Position numbers and translations under genes: made by a program. This document shows, one piece after another, positions 1 through 9,414 of a stretch of DNA of 64,000 nt. Origin of the DNA: JACKAQ01 sp965227145 (GTDB lineage Bacteria > Calditrichota > Calditrichia > RBG-13-44-9 > J075); contig OZ245730.1 in NCBI GenBank assembly GCA_965227145.1, positions 124,001 through 188,000 on the forward strand, read 5' to 3'. The notes below the pieces were generated by a model, which saw only the letters and a program-made list of their open reading frames with translations, did no database searches and was not told where the DNA came from. Within the stretch, counting starts at the first letter, position 1, and every line of letters starts with the position of its first letter.

Positions 1-2850
1 GCTGTAACCGTCGAATTTCAGGAAGATACGGATATTTATTTCGCCCGGCAGATGATCAGCCAGCGGCTGCAAAGCATCGTGGATGAACTGCCTGCGGGCG
101 TTTCCGCGCCGCAACTCGGTCCCATTTCCACCGCGCTCGGCGAAATTTACCAGTACGCCGTTCACGGCGACGGCCACACGCTCACGGAATTGCGCACGAT
201 ACAGGACTGGCTGATTGCGCCGCAGCTCAAAACCGTAAAAGGCGTTACGGAAATCAATTCGTTTGGCGGATTTGTGAAGCAATACGATGTGATCGTAATA
301 CCCGGAAAATTACGCACTTACGGCATCAGTTTGAAAGAAGTGATGGACGCCATCGCCGATAACAACAGCGTTTCCGGCGGCAATTTTCTCGAACACAATC
401 GCGAGCAATACATCATTCGCGGATTCGGGCAAATCCGCAACGCGTCCGATCTCGAACAAATTATTGTGAAAGAACTGGAGCAGCGACCGGTGTATTTGCG
501 GGACATCGCAGATATCCAGCTTGGCAAACAGTTGCGCCAGGGCGCGGTCACCAAAGACGGTCACGGCGAAGTGGTCACCGGCATTGTGATGATGTTGCGC
601 GGCGGCAACGGTCGTGAAGTGATCAACGATATCGAAACGCGCATCGCGCAGGTCAACAAAGGTTTGCCGGAAGGCGTGTATATCGAAAAATTTTACGATC
701 AGTCCGATCTGGTTGACCGCACCACCAACACGCTGGCAACCAACCTCGTCGAAGGCGGATTTCTGGTCATTGTCGTGCTGCTCGCGCTGCTCGGCGAAAT
801 TCGCGGTGCGCTGATTGTTGCGGCGGTGATCCCCTTTTCGATGCTCTTTGCCTTCATCGGCATGCGCGAATTTGGGTTGGCTGCCAATTTAATGAGCCTC
901 GGCGCCATCGACTTCGGGATGGTGGTGGACGGCTCTGTGGTGATGGTCGAAAATATGGTGCATCGCCTGCAGCACGACAAAGGCTCGCGGCTGGTGATCA
1001 TGCGGCGTGCCGCCCACGAAGTTGCCCGCCCGATTTTCTTCGGCGTGCTGATTATTTTGATGGTGTATGTGCCCATCATGACATTTGAGGGCATGGAAGG
1101 CATTCTCTTTCGCCCGATGGCGATTACCGTTGCAACGGCCGTTCTCGGCTCGCTGATTCTGGCGTTTGTGTTTATTCCGGCGATATCGGCAATCGTGTTT
1201 CGCAACGGCGTTAAAGTGAAAAGAAACATCATTTTGGATTGGCTGAAACCGCGATATGTGAAGCTGCTGAAATGGCATATTGCTCACCGCAAGCCGGTGC
1301 TGGCCGGCGCTGTCGGCGTGTTCGCGCTGTCGATTGTGCTGATGTTTTTCACCGGCACGGAATTTTTGCCGGAACTGGACGAAGGCTCGATTCTCGTCGA
1401 ACAAATCCGTCTGCCCAGCGTAACCCTGCGCGAATCGGTGGAAAATGCCAACTGGTTCGGCGGCGAGCTGGTTCGCAACATTCCCGAAATTAAATCGGTG
1501 GTGCCCAAAACCGGGCGTTCGGATCTCGCCAACGACTGGATGGGTGTGCACCAAACCGATGTTTGGGTGCTGCTCAAACCGATGGACGAGTGGCGTCCGG
1601 GCATGACCAAAGAGAAAATTGCGGAAGAAATCCAGCCGTATCTGGAAACGGAACCGGGACTGGCATACAATTTTACCCAGCCGATCGCCATGCGGGTGGA
1701 TGAGCTGACCAGCGGCGTGAAATCCGATGTCGCCGTAAAAATTTATGGCGAAGAAATGGACATTCTCAATCGCGTTGGCGAGGCGATTGCCAAAGTGGTG
1801 GAAAAATTGCCGGGAACGGACAATTATTTTCTCGAACAAACTACCGGTCAGCCGTATCTGAATATCGACATTGATCGCGAAGCGGTTGCCGCGTTCGGGT
1901 TGAACGTGAACGACGTGCAGCGCGTTATCGAAACGGGCATCGGCGGGCAAACCGTCAGCGAAGTGTTTGAAGGCCAGCGACGATTCGATATCGTCGTGCG
2001 TTTCCCGGAAGATTTGCGCGATAATTTTGAAAAAATTATGCAGATTCCCGTTTATCTGCCCAGCGGCGGATTTATTCCGCTGAAACGGGTTGCCAAAATT
2101 GTGGCGCAGGAAGGGCCGCGCGAAATCGCCCGCGAGAACGGCTGGCGCCGTGTGATTGTCGGCGCAAACCTCCGCGATATGGATATCGGCACGTATGTCG
2201 CCAATTTGCAAACTGCCATCGATACGCAGGTAGATGTGCCGCCCGGTTATTTTCTGGAATTCAGCGGTGCGTTCGAAAACCAGCAACGCGCGATGCGCCA
2301 TTTGATGATCGTTGTGCCGCTCTCGCTGTTCATCATTTTGGGATTGATGTACATGATGTTCGGCGAAATGCGTTACGTTTTCCTCATTTTTCTCAATTTG
2401 CCGTTTGCGCTGTCCGGCGGGATTTTCCTGCTGTGGGTGCGCGGGTTTTATCTCTCAGTTTCTGCGAGTATCGGATTTGTGGCGCTATTCGGTGTGGCGG
2501 TGCTCAATGGAATTGTGCTGGTTTCGCACCTCAACGAAATGCGTCGCCAGGGCAAAAATGTGAACGATACGGTCATCGAAGGCTCCGCCGATCGCCTCCG
2601 TCCCGTGCTGATGACCGCGCTGGTCGCTAGCCTCGGGTTTATCCCGATGGCTTTCAATGTCGGGCCGGGATCGGAAGTGCAGCGACCGCTGGCAACCGTG
2701 GTTATCGGCGGGCTGATCACCGCAACATTTCTCACGCTGTTCGTTCTGCCGACTATTTACAACTGGCTGGAAAAAGACGACCGCATTCCCCGGATGCCCA
2801 CCGAAGAAACATTTGAAGAAACGGGCGAACTGGTCAACGGTGCAATGTAA
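1..2850 (+). CDS. CusA/CzcA-type heavy-metal efflux RND pump (5' truncated)
   Basis: Inner-membrane component of a tripartite heavy-metal exporter driven by the proton gradient. The reading frame is open from base 1, and the residues before the first in-frame ATG (52) already match this family (DIYFARQ), so the start lies upstream of the window. About 949 residues are visible of a protein usually near 1040. The HME-RND signature in the membrane core, DFGMVVDGSVVMVEN, is present around residue 300, and a second block of membrane helices follows at the C-terminus (GSEVQRPLATVVIGG). Periplasmic partner and outer-membrane genes would be expected upstream but are out of view. A two-component system follows 80 bases downstream, as is usual for cus/czc loci. 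The metal (Cu/Ag or Co/Zn/Cd) cannot be decided from this sequence. Confidence 0.95.
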   Translation, partial: AVTVEFQEDTDIYFARQMISQRLQSIVDELPAGVSAPQLGPISTALGEIYQYAVHGDGHTLTELRTIQDWLIAPQLKTVKGVTEINSFGGFVKQYDVIVIPGKLRTYGISLKEVMDAIADNNSVSGGNFLEHNREQYIIRGFGQIRNASDLEQIIVKELEQRPVYLRDIADIQLGKQLRQGAVTKDGHGEVVTGIVMMLRGGNGREVINDIETRIAQVNKGLPEGVYIEKFYDQSDLVDRTTNTLATNLVEGGFLVIVVLLALLGEIRGALIVAAVIPFSMLFAFIGMREFGLAANLMSLGAIDFGMVVDGSVVMVENMVHRLQHDKGSRLVIMRRAAHEVARPIFFGVLIILMVYVPIMTFEGMEGILFRPMAITVATAVLGSLILAFVFIPAISAIVFRNGVKVKRNIILDWLKPRYVKLLKWHIAHRKPVLAGAVGVFALSIVLMFFTGTEFLPELDEGSILVEQIRLPSVTLRESVENANWFGGELVRNIPEIKSVVPKTGRSDLANDWMGVHQTDVWVLLKPMDEWRPGMTKEKIAEEIQPYLETEPGLAYNFTQPIAMRVDELTSGVKSDVAVKIYGEEMDILNRVGEAIAKVVEKLPGTDNYFLEQTTGQPYLNIDIDREAVAAFGLNVNDVQRVIETGIGGQTVSEVFEGQRRFDIVVRFPEDLRDNFEKIMQIPVYLPSGGFIPLKRVAKIVAQEGPREIARENGWRRVIVGANLRDMDIGTYVANLQTAIDTQVDVPPGYFLEFSGAFENQQRAMRHLMIVVPLSLFIILGLMYMMFGEMRYVFLIFLNLPFALSGGIFLLWVRGFYLSVSASIGFVALFGVAVLNGIVLVSHLNEMRRQGKNVNDTVIEGSADRLRPVLMTALVASLGFIPMAFNVGPGSEVQRPLATVVIGGLITATFLTLFVLPTIYNWLEKDDRIPRMPTEETFEETGELVNGAM

Positions 2851-2930
2851 TTTTTAGCGATAGTCAAAAAACAGATGCTTTTTAAAATACAAAACGGTAT
2901 GTTTTATCTGAATATTGATCAGGTTAGCGA

Positions 2931-3608
2931 ATGAAAGTATTGATTGTTGAAGATGAAAAAAAAGTTGCCCAATTTATCGAACGGGGACTTTCCGAAGAAA
3001 ATTTTGAGGTTGCAGTGGTCAACGATGGTGATGCCGGTTTAGCAATGGCGCTGTCCAATTCGTTCGATCTCGTAATTCTCGATTTGATGTTACCGGGAAA
3101 ATCCGGGCTGGATATTTGCCGGGAACTTCGCCAATACGACACCAAAATTCCGGTGCTGATGCTCACTGCCCGCGATACCGTTGAAGATAAAGTTCGCGGA
3201 TTGGAATGCGGCGCGGATGACTATCTCACCAAACCCTTTTCTTTTGACGAACTGATTGCGCGGCTGCGCGCACTGGCGCGCCGGGTGGAGCGGAAAGAAG
3301 CGCCGATGCTGGTTATCGACGATTTAACCGTTGATGTGCTCACCCGGAAAGCGTTTCGCAGCGGAGAAGAAATTTACCTTTCCGCCAAAGAATTCGATTT
3401 GTTGGTGTATTTCCTCAAAAACCGCAATAAGGTTATTTCCCGCCAAATGCTCGCCGAAAACGTATGGGATATCCATTTCGATACCGGCACCAATTACATC
3501 GATGTTTATGTCAATTATCTGCGGAACAAACTTAAGGCCGGCTCCGGTCGCCAGCTGATTTTTACCATTCGCGGCAGCGGTTATATTATGAAAGATGTTC
3601 ATGCTTAA
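2931..3608 (+). CDS. OmpR/PhoB-family response regulator, probably metal-responsive
   Basis: DNA-binding regulator of 225 residues. The receiver domain has the acidic pocket near E7/D8, the phospho-acceptor D51 (LDLMLPG) and the conserved K101 (TKPF). A winged-helix output domain fills roughly residues 127-222, ending in the typical IRGSGYIM segment. It starts at an ATG 80 bases after the efflux pump and overlaps the following kinase gene by up to 14 bases, so the two are translationally coupled. From position and family (CusR/CopR-like) it probably controls the efflux genes upstream; that is inference. No clear operator repeat is visible in the short upstream gap. Confidence 0.93.
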   Translation: MKVLIVEDEKKVAQFIERGLSEENFEVAVVNDGDAGLAMALSNSFDLVILDLMLPGKSGLDICRELRQYDTKIPVLMLTARDTVEDKVRGLECGADDYLTKPFSFDELIARLRALARRVERKEAPMLVIDDLTVDVLTRKAFRSGEEIYLSAKEFDLLVYFLKNRNKVISRQMLAENVWDIHFDTGTNYIDVYVNYLRNKLKAGSGRQLIFTIRGSGYIMKDVHA

Positions 3609-5013
3609 GAGTATCAAAGGCAAAATAATTTTGTGGAATGCGACGGTGCTCATCTCTGTTTTGGTCGCTGCGGAATTGCTCAGCTATTTTTACCTGCGGG
3701 ATTATCTCTATTCAAAATTTGATGCCACCTTGCGCGCCGAATGTGTGGAAATGAAAGCGGGCATCGTTTACCGTAACGGAAAACTCGGTCATTTTGATGA
3801 AGATGAGTGGGAAGAACGGGAACATGTGGAATTTGGCGAACACGCCCTTTATGTTCAAATCACCGGCGAAACCGGTGAAACGGTCCGGCGAACCCAAAAT
3901 ATGATAAACCTCGGATTGGTGTTTGGCGTTTTCGGCAACAACAATCCGGCAAGCCCGGAATACCGGAACCAGAGAGTTTCGGATCACACATTCCGGATGG
4001 CGGAAGTGCCGCTGGTGGACAGCGGTAAAAATGTCGGGTGGATAACCGCAGCTATTTTGCTGGATGATGTGGAAGATTTTCTGGCATCGATGATCAACGC
4101 ATTTCTGATTTTTACACCGATTTGCATTGGTATTGCGTTGTTTGGCATTTGGCGAATTTCTTTGCGCTCGCTGAAGCCGATTGCCCGGATCGCCAATATT
4201 GCCGGGCAAATAATAGAATCCGGTGATCTGAACGTGCGCATCGATGACCATCGCCCGGATGAGGAATTAGCAAAGTTGGTCAGCACGCTCAACCATTTAT
4301 TTGCGAAACTGGAAGATTCGTTCGAGCAAATCAAACAATTTTCCGCGAATGCATCGCACGAGTTGCGCACGCCGTTAACCATTTTGCGCGGACACATCGA
4401 GGTGTGCCTCAGCCGGGAACGCACCGCCATTGAATACCGCGAAACGCTTAGCGAACTGCTCGACGAAGTGTTGCGGATGAGCGGCATCGTCAACAATTTG
4501 TTACTGCTTGCGCGGATCGATGCGGATTCTGCACCAATGGAAATGACCGTTGTGAAACTCGACGAACTGGTTCGCGAAAACCTCGAACAAATGGCACTGA
4601 TCGGGAAAAAGCACAAAATTGCCATCGAATGCGATATCTGCCAACCCATCGAAGTTGTCGGTAACACCCGCAGGTTGTCAGAAGTGCTGCTCAATTTATT
4701 GGACAACGCCATCAAATATAATCGCGATGGCGGAACGGTAACCGTTTCGTTAACCGCCGGTGGCGAGCAGGCAGTGCTGAAAATTTCGGACAACGGAATC
4801 GGCATTCCCCGGGAAGATCAGGATAAAATTTTTGAACGGTTTTACCGGGTCGATAAAGCCCGCTCGCGCGAATACGGCGGCAGCGGACTCGGTTTGGCTA
4901 TCGTAAAATGGATTGTGGATGAACATAACGGCAGCATTTCCGTCAGTAGCGATCCCGGAAAAGGCAGTTGTTTTACGATCACATTTCCTTCCGTTGTTTA
5001 CGAACCCAATTAA
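3595..5013 (+). CDS. Membrane sensor histidine kinase, CusS-like
   Basis: Sensor partner of the preceding regulator, 472 residues from the ATG at 3595; a second ATG at 3601 is equally plausible. Order: TM1 about 11-33, periplasmic loop about 35-165, TM2 about 167-187, HAMP, HisKA with phospho-acceptor H255 (ASHELRTP), then HATPase_c with the N box (LLDNAIKYN) and G boxes (DNGIGI, GGSGLGLAI). The periplasmic loop holds a cluster rich in Asp, Glu and His at residues 66-83 (HFDEDEWEEREHVEFGEH), which could bind a metal ion. With the pump and regulator this forms a complete sense-and-export unit. The metal-sensing role is inferred. Confidence 0.93.
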   Translation: MFMLKSIKGKIILWNATVLISVLVAAELLSYFYLRDYLYSKFDATLRAECVEMKAGIVYRNGKLGHFDEDEWEEREHVEFGEHALYVQITGETGETVRRTQNMINLGLVFGVFGNNNPASPEYRNQRVSDHTFRMAEVPLVDSGKNVGWITAAILLDDVEDFLASMINAFLIFTPICIGIALFGIWRISLRSLKPIARIANIAGQIIESGDLNVRIDDHRPDEELAKLVSTLNHLFAKLEDSFEQIKQFSANASHELRTPLTILRGHIEVCLSRERTAIEYRETLSELLDEVLRMSGIVNNLLLLARIDADSAPMEMTVVKLDELVRENLEQMALIGKKHKIAIECDICQPIEVVGNTRRLSEVLLNLLDNAIKYNRDGGTVTVSLTAGGEQAVLKISDNGIGIPREDQDKIFERFYRVDKARSREYGGSGLGLAIVKWIVDEHNGSISVSSDPGKGSCFTITFPSVVYEPN

Positions 5014-5107
5014 CCTCAATTGCAGAATAGCGAATTTCATTTTGGCGCTTGACTTTTTATCAAATGCACCGCAGATTATCGGGCGTTTTGCAAATTAAGG
5101 AAAAGTT

Positions 5108-5800
5108 TTGAGCGACGGCACACTATATTTAGTCAGCACACCCATCGGAAACCTCGAAGATATCACCCTGAGAGCGCTGCGGATTCTAAAAGAATCCGAT
5201 TTGATTCTCGCAGAAGACACCCGCACCACCGGACGTTTACTGGCGCATTTTGAAATAAAAAACCGGATGATGAGCTACCACGCCCACAACGAAACCGGCA
5301 GAATTCCCCAGGTTATCGGATTCATGAAAGACGGCCAGCAGATCGCTTTGGTTACCGATGCGGGCACACCGGGCATCTCCGATCCCGGTCACCGGTTGGT
5401 AAAAGCGGCGATCCAGTCGCAAATCCCGATCGTCCCGATTCCGGGCGCAACGGCGCTAATTCCTGCAATAATAGCGTCTGGATTGCCAACGCAACGCTTT
5501 GTTTTTGAAGGATTTCTACCCAGAAAAAAAGGGCGCCAAACCAAACTGCAACAACTGGCGGAAGAATCCGGGACAATTATAATCTACGAGTCCGCCCTGC
5601 GGTTGGAAAAAACAATTCGAGATATTGTAAAGATCATGGGAAATCGTTATATTGTTGTTTCGCGCGAACTGACCAAGATATTTGAAGAGTTTATTCGCGG
5701 ATCAGCGGAAGATGTGCTCGGCAAAATGGAAAGTCATACATTAAAAGGTGAGATCGTGCTGTTGATTGCCGGGACAGATTTTAAACCAATTGAAGAATGA
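5108..5800 (+). CDS. rsmI: 16S rRNA (cytidine-1402 2'-O)-methyltransferase RsmI
   Basis: Tetrapyrrole-methylase-fold enzyme that methylates the ribose of C1402 in the decoding centre of 16S rRNA using S-adenosylmethionine. Diagnostic blocks are the N-terminal LYLVSTPIGNLEDIT, LAEDTRTTGRLL and the SAM-loop segment TDAGTPGISDPG. At 230 residues it is shorter than the E. coli enzyme (286), lacking most of the small C-terminal extension. The start is a TTG at 5108 preceded by an AAGGAAAAG ribosome-binding site; no in-frame ATG lies before the conserved N-terminus. It is followed 12 bases later by a phosphatidyltransferase gene, so the two are probably co-transcribed. Confidence 0.95.
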   Translation: MSDGTLYLVSTPIGNLEDITLRALRILKESDLILAEDTRTTGRLLAHFEIKNRMMSYHAHNETGRIPQVIGFMKDGQQIALVTDAGTPGISDPGHRLVKAAIQSQIPIVPIPGATALIPAIIASGLPTQRFVFEGFLPRKKGRQTKLQQLAEESGTIIIYESALRLEKTIRDIVKIMGNRYIVVSRELTKIFEEFIRGSAEDVLGKMESHTLKGEIVLLIAGTDFKPIEE

Positions 5801-5812
5801 AAGAAACGTTGA

Positions 5813-6445
5813 ATGCCTAAACGTGAATTTCGCCTGATAACGCCCGGAATCAAAGATGGGTTCATTAAAGTTATCGAGAAGCCTGTAGATTTTTTTATTA
5901 AACGGAACGTCAGCCCCAATTTTTTCACCATCCTCGGCCTCATATTATCGGGTGTCGGGGCATTTTTTTATGCGGAAGGGTATTTGGTTTGGGGAGGTGT
6001 TTTTATCCTGATCGGCGGTATCAGCGATACGTTTGACGGAAAAATTGCCCGAACCCGTAACATCGCCACCAAATTCGGTGCCGTTTTGGATTCCAGCCTG
6101 GATCGTTATGCGGAATTTTTGATGTTCCTCGGTATCATGATTTATCTGATGCGTATCGATACGCCGCTGCACTACTGGACATCGATCATCGCGTTTTTTG
6201 CGCTGATGGGATCGATTATGGTCAGCTATGTTCGCGCCCGCGCAGAAGGATTGGGCATGGAAGGCAAAGTAGGGATGATGCAACGGGCGGAACGCATTGT
6301 GCTGATCGGTATTGCGTCGCTGGTGCATGAATATGCGCTGATCGGCGTGGTGTGGATTGTTGCTTTGTTTGCAAATATTACAGCTATCCAACGCATCCAT
6401 TCAGTTTGGAAAGAGGAAAAAGAAGAACTGCGAAAGAGCAAATGA
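5813..6445 (+). CDS. CDP-alcohol phosphatidyltransferase (candidate phosphatidylinositol-phosphate synthase)
   Basis: Integral membrane enzyme of 210 residues that moves a phosphatidyl group from CDP-diacylglycerol to an alcohol. The family signature D-x2-D-G-x2-A-R-x8-G-x3-D-x3-D is complete (DTFDGKIAR then GAVLDSSLDRYAE, roughly residues 69-101), and several hydrophobic helices surround it. The family covers PgsA, Pss, cardiolipin synthases and inositol-phosphate transferases, and substrate cannot be read from the motif alone. The next gene is inositol-3-phosphate synthase, which makes inositol phosphate a likely acceptor; that assignment is inference from context. Confidence 0.85.
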   Translation: MPKREFRLITPGIKDGFIKVIEKPVDFFIKRNVSPNFFTILGLILSGVGAFFYAEGYLVWGGVFILIGGISDTFDGKIARTRNIATKFGAVLDSSLDRYAEFLMFLGIMIYLMRIDTPLHYWTSIIAFFALMGSIMVSYVRARAEGLGMEGKVGMMQRAERIVLIGIASLVHEYALIGVVWIVALFANITAIQRIHSVWKEEKEELRKSK

Positions 6446-6565
6446 CGTTGTGTGGTTTATCTAACCTGTTGATTTTTAATTATTTAAATTAAGAGTGATG
6501 GTGGGTGTTCGTTACACGGAACATCCGTTTAACTTGCGCGCAAAATTTGATGCGGCAATAATTTT

Positions 6566-6573
6566 AGAAGGAG
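6566..6573 (+). promoter_or_regulatory. Strong Shine-Dalgarno that fixes the inositol-phosphate synthase start
   Basis: AGAAGGAG lies 8 bases before the ATG at 6582. The frame is open for 29 codons further upstream (first ATG 6495), but that stretch has no ribosome-binding site at its head and no resemblance to the enzyme family. The start at 6582 is therefore preferred. Confidence 0.85.
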
Positions 6574-6581
6574 TTTTACAT

Positions 6582-7910
6582 ATGTCTAAAAAACAAGCAC
6601 TTGAAATCCAGCCTGCCAAAGGGAAAATGGGTATCGTAACACCGGGAATGGGTGCCGTGGCCACCACTTTTATTGCCGGTGTAATAGCCGTTCGCAAAGG
6701 ATTGGGCAAGCCGATTGGCTCGTTAACCCAAATGGGCACCATCCGGTTGGGCAAGCGCACGGAACACCGCGCGCCGATGATCAAAGAGTTTGTGCCATTG
6801 ACAGATTTAAACGATATCGTATTTGGCGGATGGGATATATTCCCGGATGATGCATACGAATCCGCAGTAAATGCCGGTGTTTTGGAAAAGGATTTGCTGG
6901 ATAAAATTCGTCCGGAACTCCAGGCCATCAAGCCGTGGAAAGGCGTTTTTGATCAAAATTATGTAAAGAAACTGAACGGCACTTATGTAAAATCCGGCGG
7001 CACAAAATGGGATTACGCCCAAATGCTGATGGATGATATGAAAAAATTTAAAGAAGATAACAATCTGGATCGATTGGTGATGGTCTGGTGCGGCAGTACC
7101 GAAATTTATATGAAACCGCACGAAATCCACAACGATTTAGAGAGCTTCGAAAAAGCGCTGAAAGAAAACCATCCGGCAATTCCGCCGAGCATGATTTACG
7201 CATACGCGGCAGTGAAACTGGGCGTGCCGTATGCGAACGGCGCACCGAACCTGTCGGTCGATGTTCCGGCATTGCACCAGTTGGCAAAAGAAACCCAAAC
7301 ACCCATTCACGGAAAAGATTTCAAAACCGGTCAAACGTTGATGAAAACCATCCTCGCACCGGGATTAAAAACCCGTCTGCTCGGGCTTTCCGGCTGGTTC
7401 TCCACCAATATTTTGGGCAACCGCGATGGCGAAGTGTTGGATGATCCGGAATCCTTCAAAACCAAAGAAGAAAGCAAGCTTTCGGTGCTGGAACAAATTC
7501 TGCAGCCGGACTTGTATCCCGATTTATACAAAGGGTTTTACCACAAAGTGCGGATCAACTATTATCCCCCGCGCGGTGATAACAAAGAAGGTTGGGATAA
7601 CATCGATATTTTTGGCTGGCTGAATTACCCGATGCAAATCAAGATCGACTTCCTGTGCCGGGACAGTATTTTGGCCGCCCCGATTGTGCTGGATCTTGCG
7701 CTGTTTATGGATTTGGCCAAACGCGCCGGATTTCAGGGCATCCAGGAATGGCTCTCATTTTATTTCAAAAGCCCGCTCGTTAAGCCGGGATTATATCCCG
7801 AGCACGACATTTTTATTCAGCACATGAAGCTGAAAAACACCCTTCGTTTTATGATGGGCGAAGAACAAATAACGCACCTGGGCGCGGATTATTATCAAAA
7901 TTACAAATAA
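6582..7910 (+). CDS. Myo-inositol-1-phosphate (inositol-3-phosphate) synthase
   Basis: NAD-dependent isomerase/cyclase converting glucose-6-phosphate to inositol-3-phosphate, 442 residues from the ATG at 6582. The N-terminal nucleotide-binding stretch (GIVTPGMGAVATT), the SVDVPALHQLA region, the GKDFKTGQT block that helps form the active site, and the LGLSGWFSTNILGN segment are all typical. Length is between the mycobacterial (about 367) and eukaryotic (about 510) forms, like the enzyme of Bacteroidetes and relatives. It follows a CDP-alcohol phosphatidyltransferase by about 135 bases. Together they could supply inositol phosphate and attach it to a phosphatidyl group. Confidence 0.93.
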   Translation: MSKKQALEIQPAKGKMGIVTPGMGAVATTFIAGVIAVRKGLGKPIGSLTQMGTIRLGKRTEHRAPMIKEFVPLTDLNDIVFGGWDIFPDDAYESAVNAGVLEKDLLDKIRPELQAIKPWKGVFDQNYVKKLNGTYVKSGGTKWDYAQMLMDDMKKFKEDNNLDRLVMVWCGSTEIYMKPHEIHNDLESFEKALKENHPAIPPSMIYAYAAVKLGVPYANGAPNLSVDVPALHQLAKETQTPIHGKDFKTGQTLMKTILAPGLKTRLLGLSGWFSTNILGNRDGEVLDDPESFKTKEESKLSVLEQILQPDLYPDLYKGFYHKVRINYYPPRGDNKEGWDNIDIFGWLNYPMQIKIDFLCRDSILAAPIVLDLALFMDLAKRAGFQGIQEWLSFYFKSPLVKPGLYPEHDIFIQHMKLKNTLRFMMGEEQITHLGADYYQNYK

Positions 7911-7937
7911 ACGTTTTTACCAACGGGTATTCTGGTT

Positions 7938-7962
7938 GCCCCGGGCGAAATCGTTCCGGGGC
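7938..7962 (+). terminator. GC-rich hairpin after inositol-phosphate synthase
   Basis: GCCCCGG and CCGGGGC form a 7-bp stem around an 11-base loop, 28 bases after the stop codon. No T-run follows, so it may act only as a transcript-end stabiliser or a weak terminator. Confidence 0.35.
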
Positions 7963-8065
7963 TATCAGTTTCAGAGGGTGTTGCGCCGCGTTTTTTTTCC
8001 GGTGCTAAACGGAAGCTGCTGCTGAAAAATTACCCGCCGGTCGTTTATCAAAACAGGTGACACAC

Positions 8066-9412
8066 GTGAGTTCATCGCAGAAATCTCCGCTCAAGAACAT
8101 TCTAAAAACTTCGCTGCCGGCTGTTATTGATTTGTCATCGCAAACAGTTGCCTGGCTTATCGAAGCTATTTTGATCGGCAATATTTCCGCAGCTGCGTTG
8201 GCAGGCGTCGGATTGGCTCTCCAAATTGTTATCCTCACATTTACCGTTGTGTTGACATTTGTGGTTGGCGCATCCATTATTATCAATCAATATTTGGGTG
8301 CGGAAGACCACTGGAACGCCAACCATGTGCTGGCTCAGGCGATGATGGTCGGAACGATAATGGCATTCGGCATCAGCCTGCTGTGGTATTTTGGCGGAAC
8401 GCAGGTTTTTCTGGCTATCCGCGAAGAGGAGCCATCCGCCCGGATTTACGGCGTGCAATATCTCAAAATAATCTCCTATTTCGGTCCGCTGGTAATTCTC
8501 AATTTTATGGGATTGGGCATTTTGCGAATGGTCGGCGATACCGTCGTCACCATGAAAATCAATCTGTTTACCAATATTTTACACCTTACGCTGGCGTCAA
8601 TTCTCATTTTCGGGCTGTTCGGAATGCCGCGAATGGAAGCGGAGGGCGCAGCGCTGGCAGTGGGCATCGCTCATTCGATCGCGTTTTTTATCACGCTTTA
8701 TATGCTGCGCAGTCGAAAAGTATCGTTGTTTTTATCGTTTACGGAATACGCCACACCCAATTTCGAAACATTTAAACGGTTGTATAAATTGGGTTTACCG
8801 ACAACCGTTGAACAACTGGTTTGGGCGTTCGGTCAATTGGTGCTCAGCTTTTACGCCGGTTTGTTGGGCATTGTTGTGCTGGCGGCGCACCAGGTTTTTG
8901 TTCGGGTGCAGTCGGTGCTGACAATGGCGTTTCAGGGATTCGGTTTGGCATCGATGTCGCTGGTTGGGCGCAGTATTGGTGCGGGAGATGATGACGCCGC
9001 AATCAAAGCCGGTTGGCAAACCGGCTGGGTAGCGTTGGCTACGGCAATGCTGATTGGCGCGGGACTGATGCTAACCGAACAGTGGTGGTTCTCCATTTTC
9101 ACCAAAAACGAAGCTGTGGTAACCTTTGGCACCAGCGCCGTAATTGTGCTGGCAATTATCCAAATGCCCAAAGCCATGAACATGGTGTTTACCGGAAATT
9201 TGCGCGGCGGCGGCGACCTCAATTGGTTGATGTGGCTGGCAATTACCAGTGTCACTATTTTTGAAATTATCGGCTCTTACTATTTTGCATTTGTTTGCGA
9301 ATTATCGCTGATCGGCATTTGGATGGTGCAGGGAATGGACGAAGCCTCGCGGCTGTTCTGCAATTTCTGGCGCTTTCACCAGCGAAAATGGAAAATAAAG
9401 GATATGTTGTAA
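8066..9412 (+). CDS. MATE-family multidrug/toxin efflux transporter
   Basis: Membrane transporter of 448 residues with about 12 hydrophobic helices in two similar halves, the MATE layout. Typical pieces are the early helix segment with LIEAILIGNISAAALAGVGLA, and in the second half LPTTVEQLVWAFGQ and AHQVFVRVQSV. Drug or metabolite substrate cannot be told. I chose the GTG at 8066 because AGGTGA sits five bases before it; a GTG at 8057 would add three residues but lacks a ribosome-binding site. Thymidylate kinase starts two bases after its stop, so the two are co-transcribed, though no functional link is evident. Confidence 0.88.
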   Translation: MSSSQKSPLKNILKTSLPAVIDLSSQTVAWLIEAILIGNISAAALAGVGLALQIVILTFTVVLTFVVGASIIINQYLGAEDHWNANHVLAQAMMVGTIMAFGISLLWYFGGTQVFLAIREEEPSARIYGVQYLKIISYFGPLVILNFMGLGILRMVGDTVVTMKINLFTNILHLTLASILIFGLFGMPRMEAEGAALAVGIAHSIAFFITLYMLRSRKVSLFLSFTEYATPNFETFKRLYKLGLPTTVEQLVWAFGQLVLSFYAGLLGIVVLAAHQVFVRVQSVLTMAFQGFGLASMSLVGRSIGAGDDDAAIKAGWQTGWVALATAMLIGAGLMLTEQWWFSIFTKNEAVVTFGTSAVIVLAIIQMPKAMNMVFTGNLRGGGDLNWLMWLAITSVTIFEIIGSYYFAFVCELSLIGIWMVQGMDEASRLFCNFWRFHQRKWKIKDML

Positions 9413-9414
9413 CG

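Noticed and set aside
889..2301. 470-codon open frame on the minus strand inside the metal pump gene
   Set aside because: It is His-, Phe- and Arg-rich without any domain, and lies wholly opposite a clear RND gene. GC-skewed codon use commonly opens this antisense frame; similar shadows lie opposite most genes here.
6495..6581. 29-codon N-terminal extension of inositol-phosphate synthase
   Set aside because: No ribosome-binding site at its head and no family similarity, while AGAAGGAG precedes the ATG at 6582.
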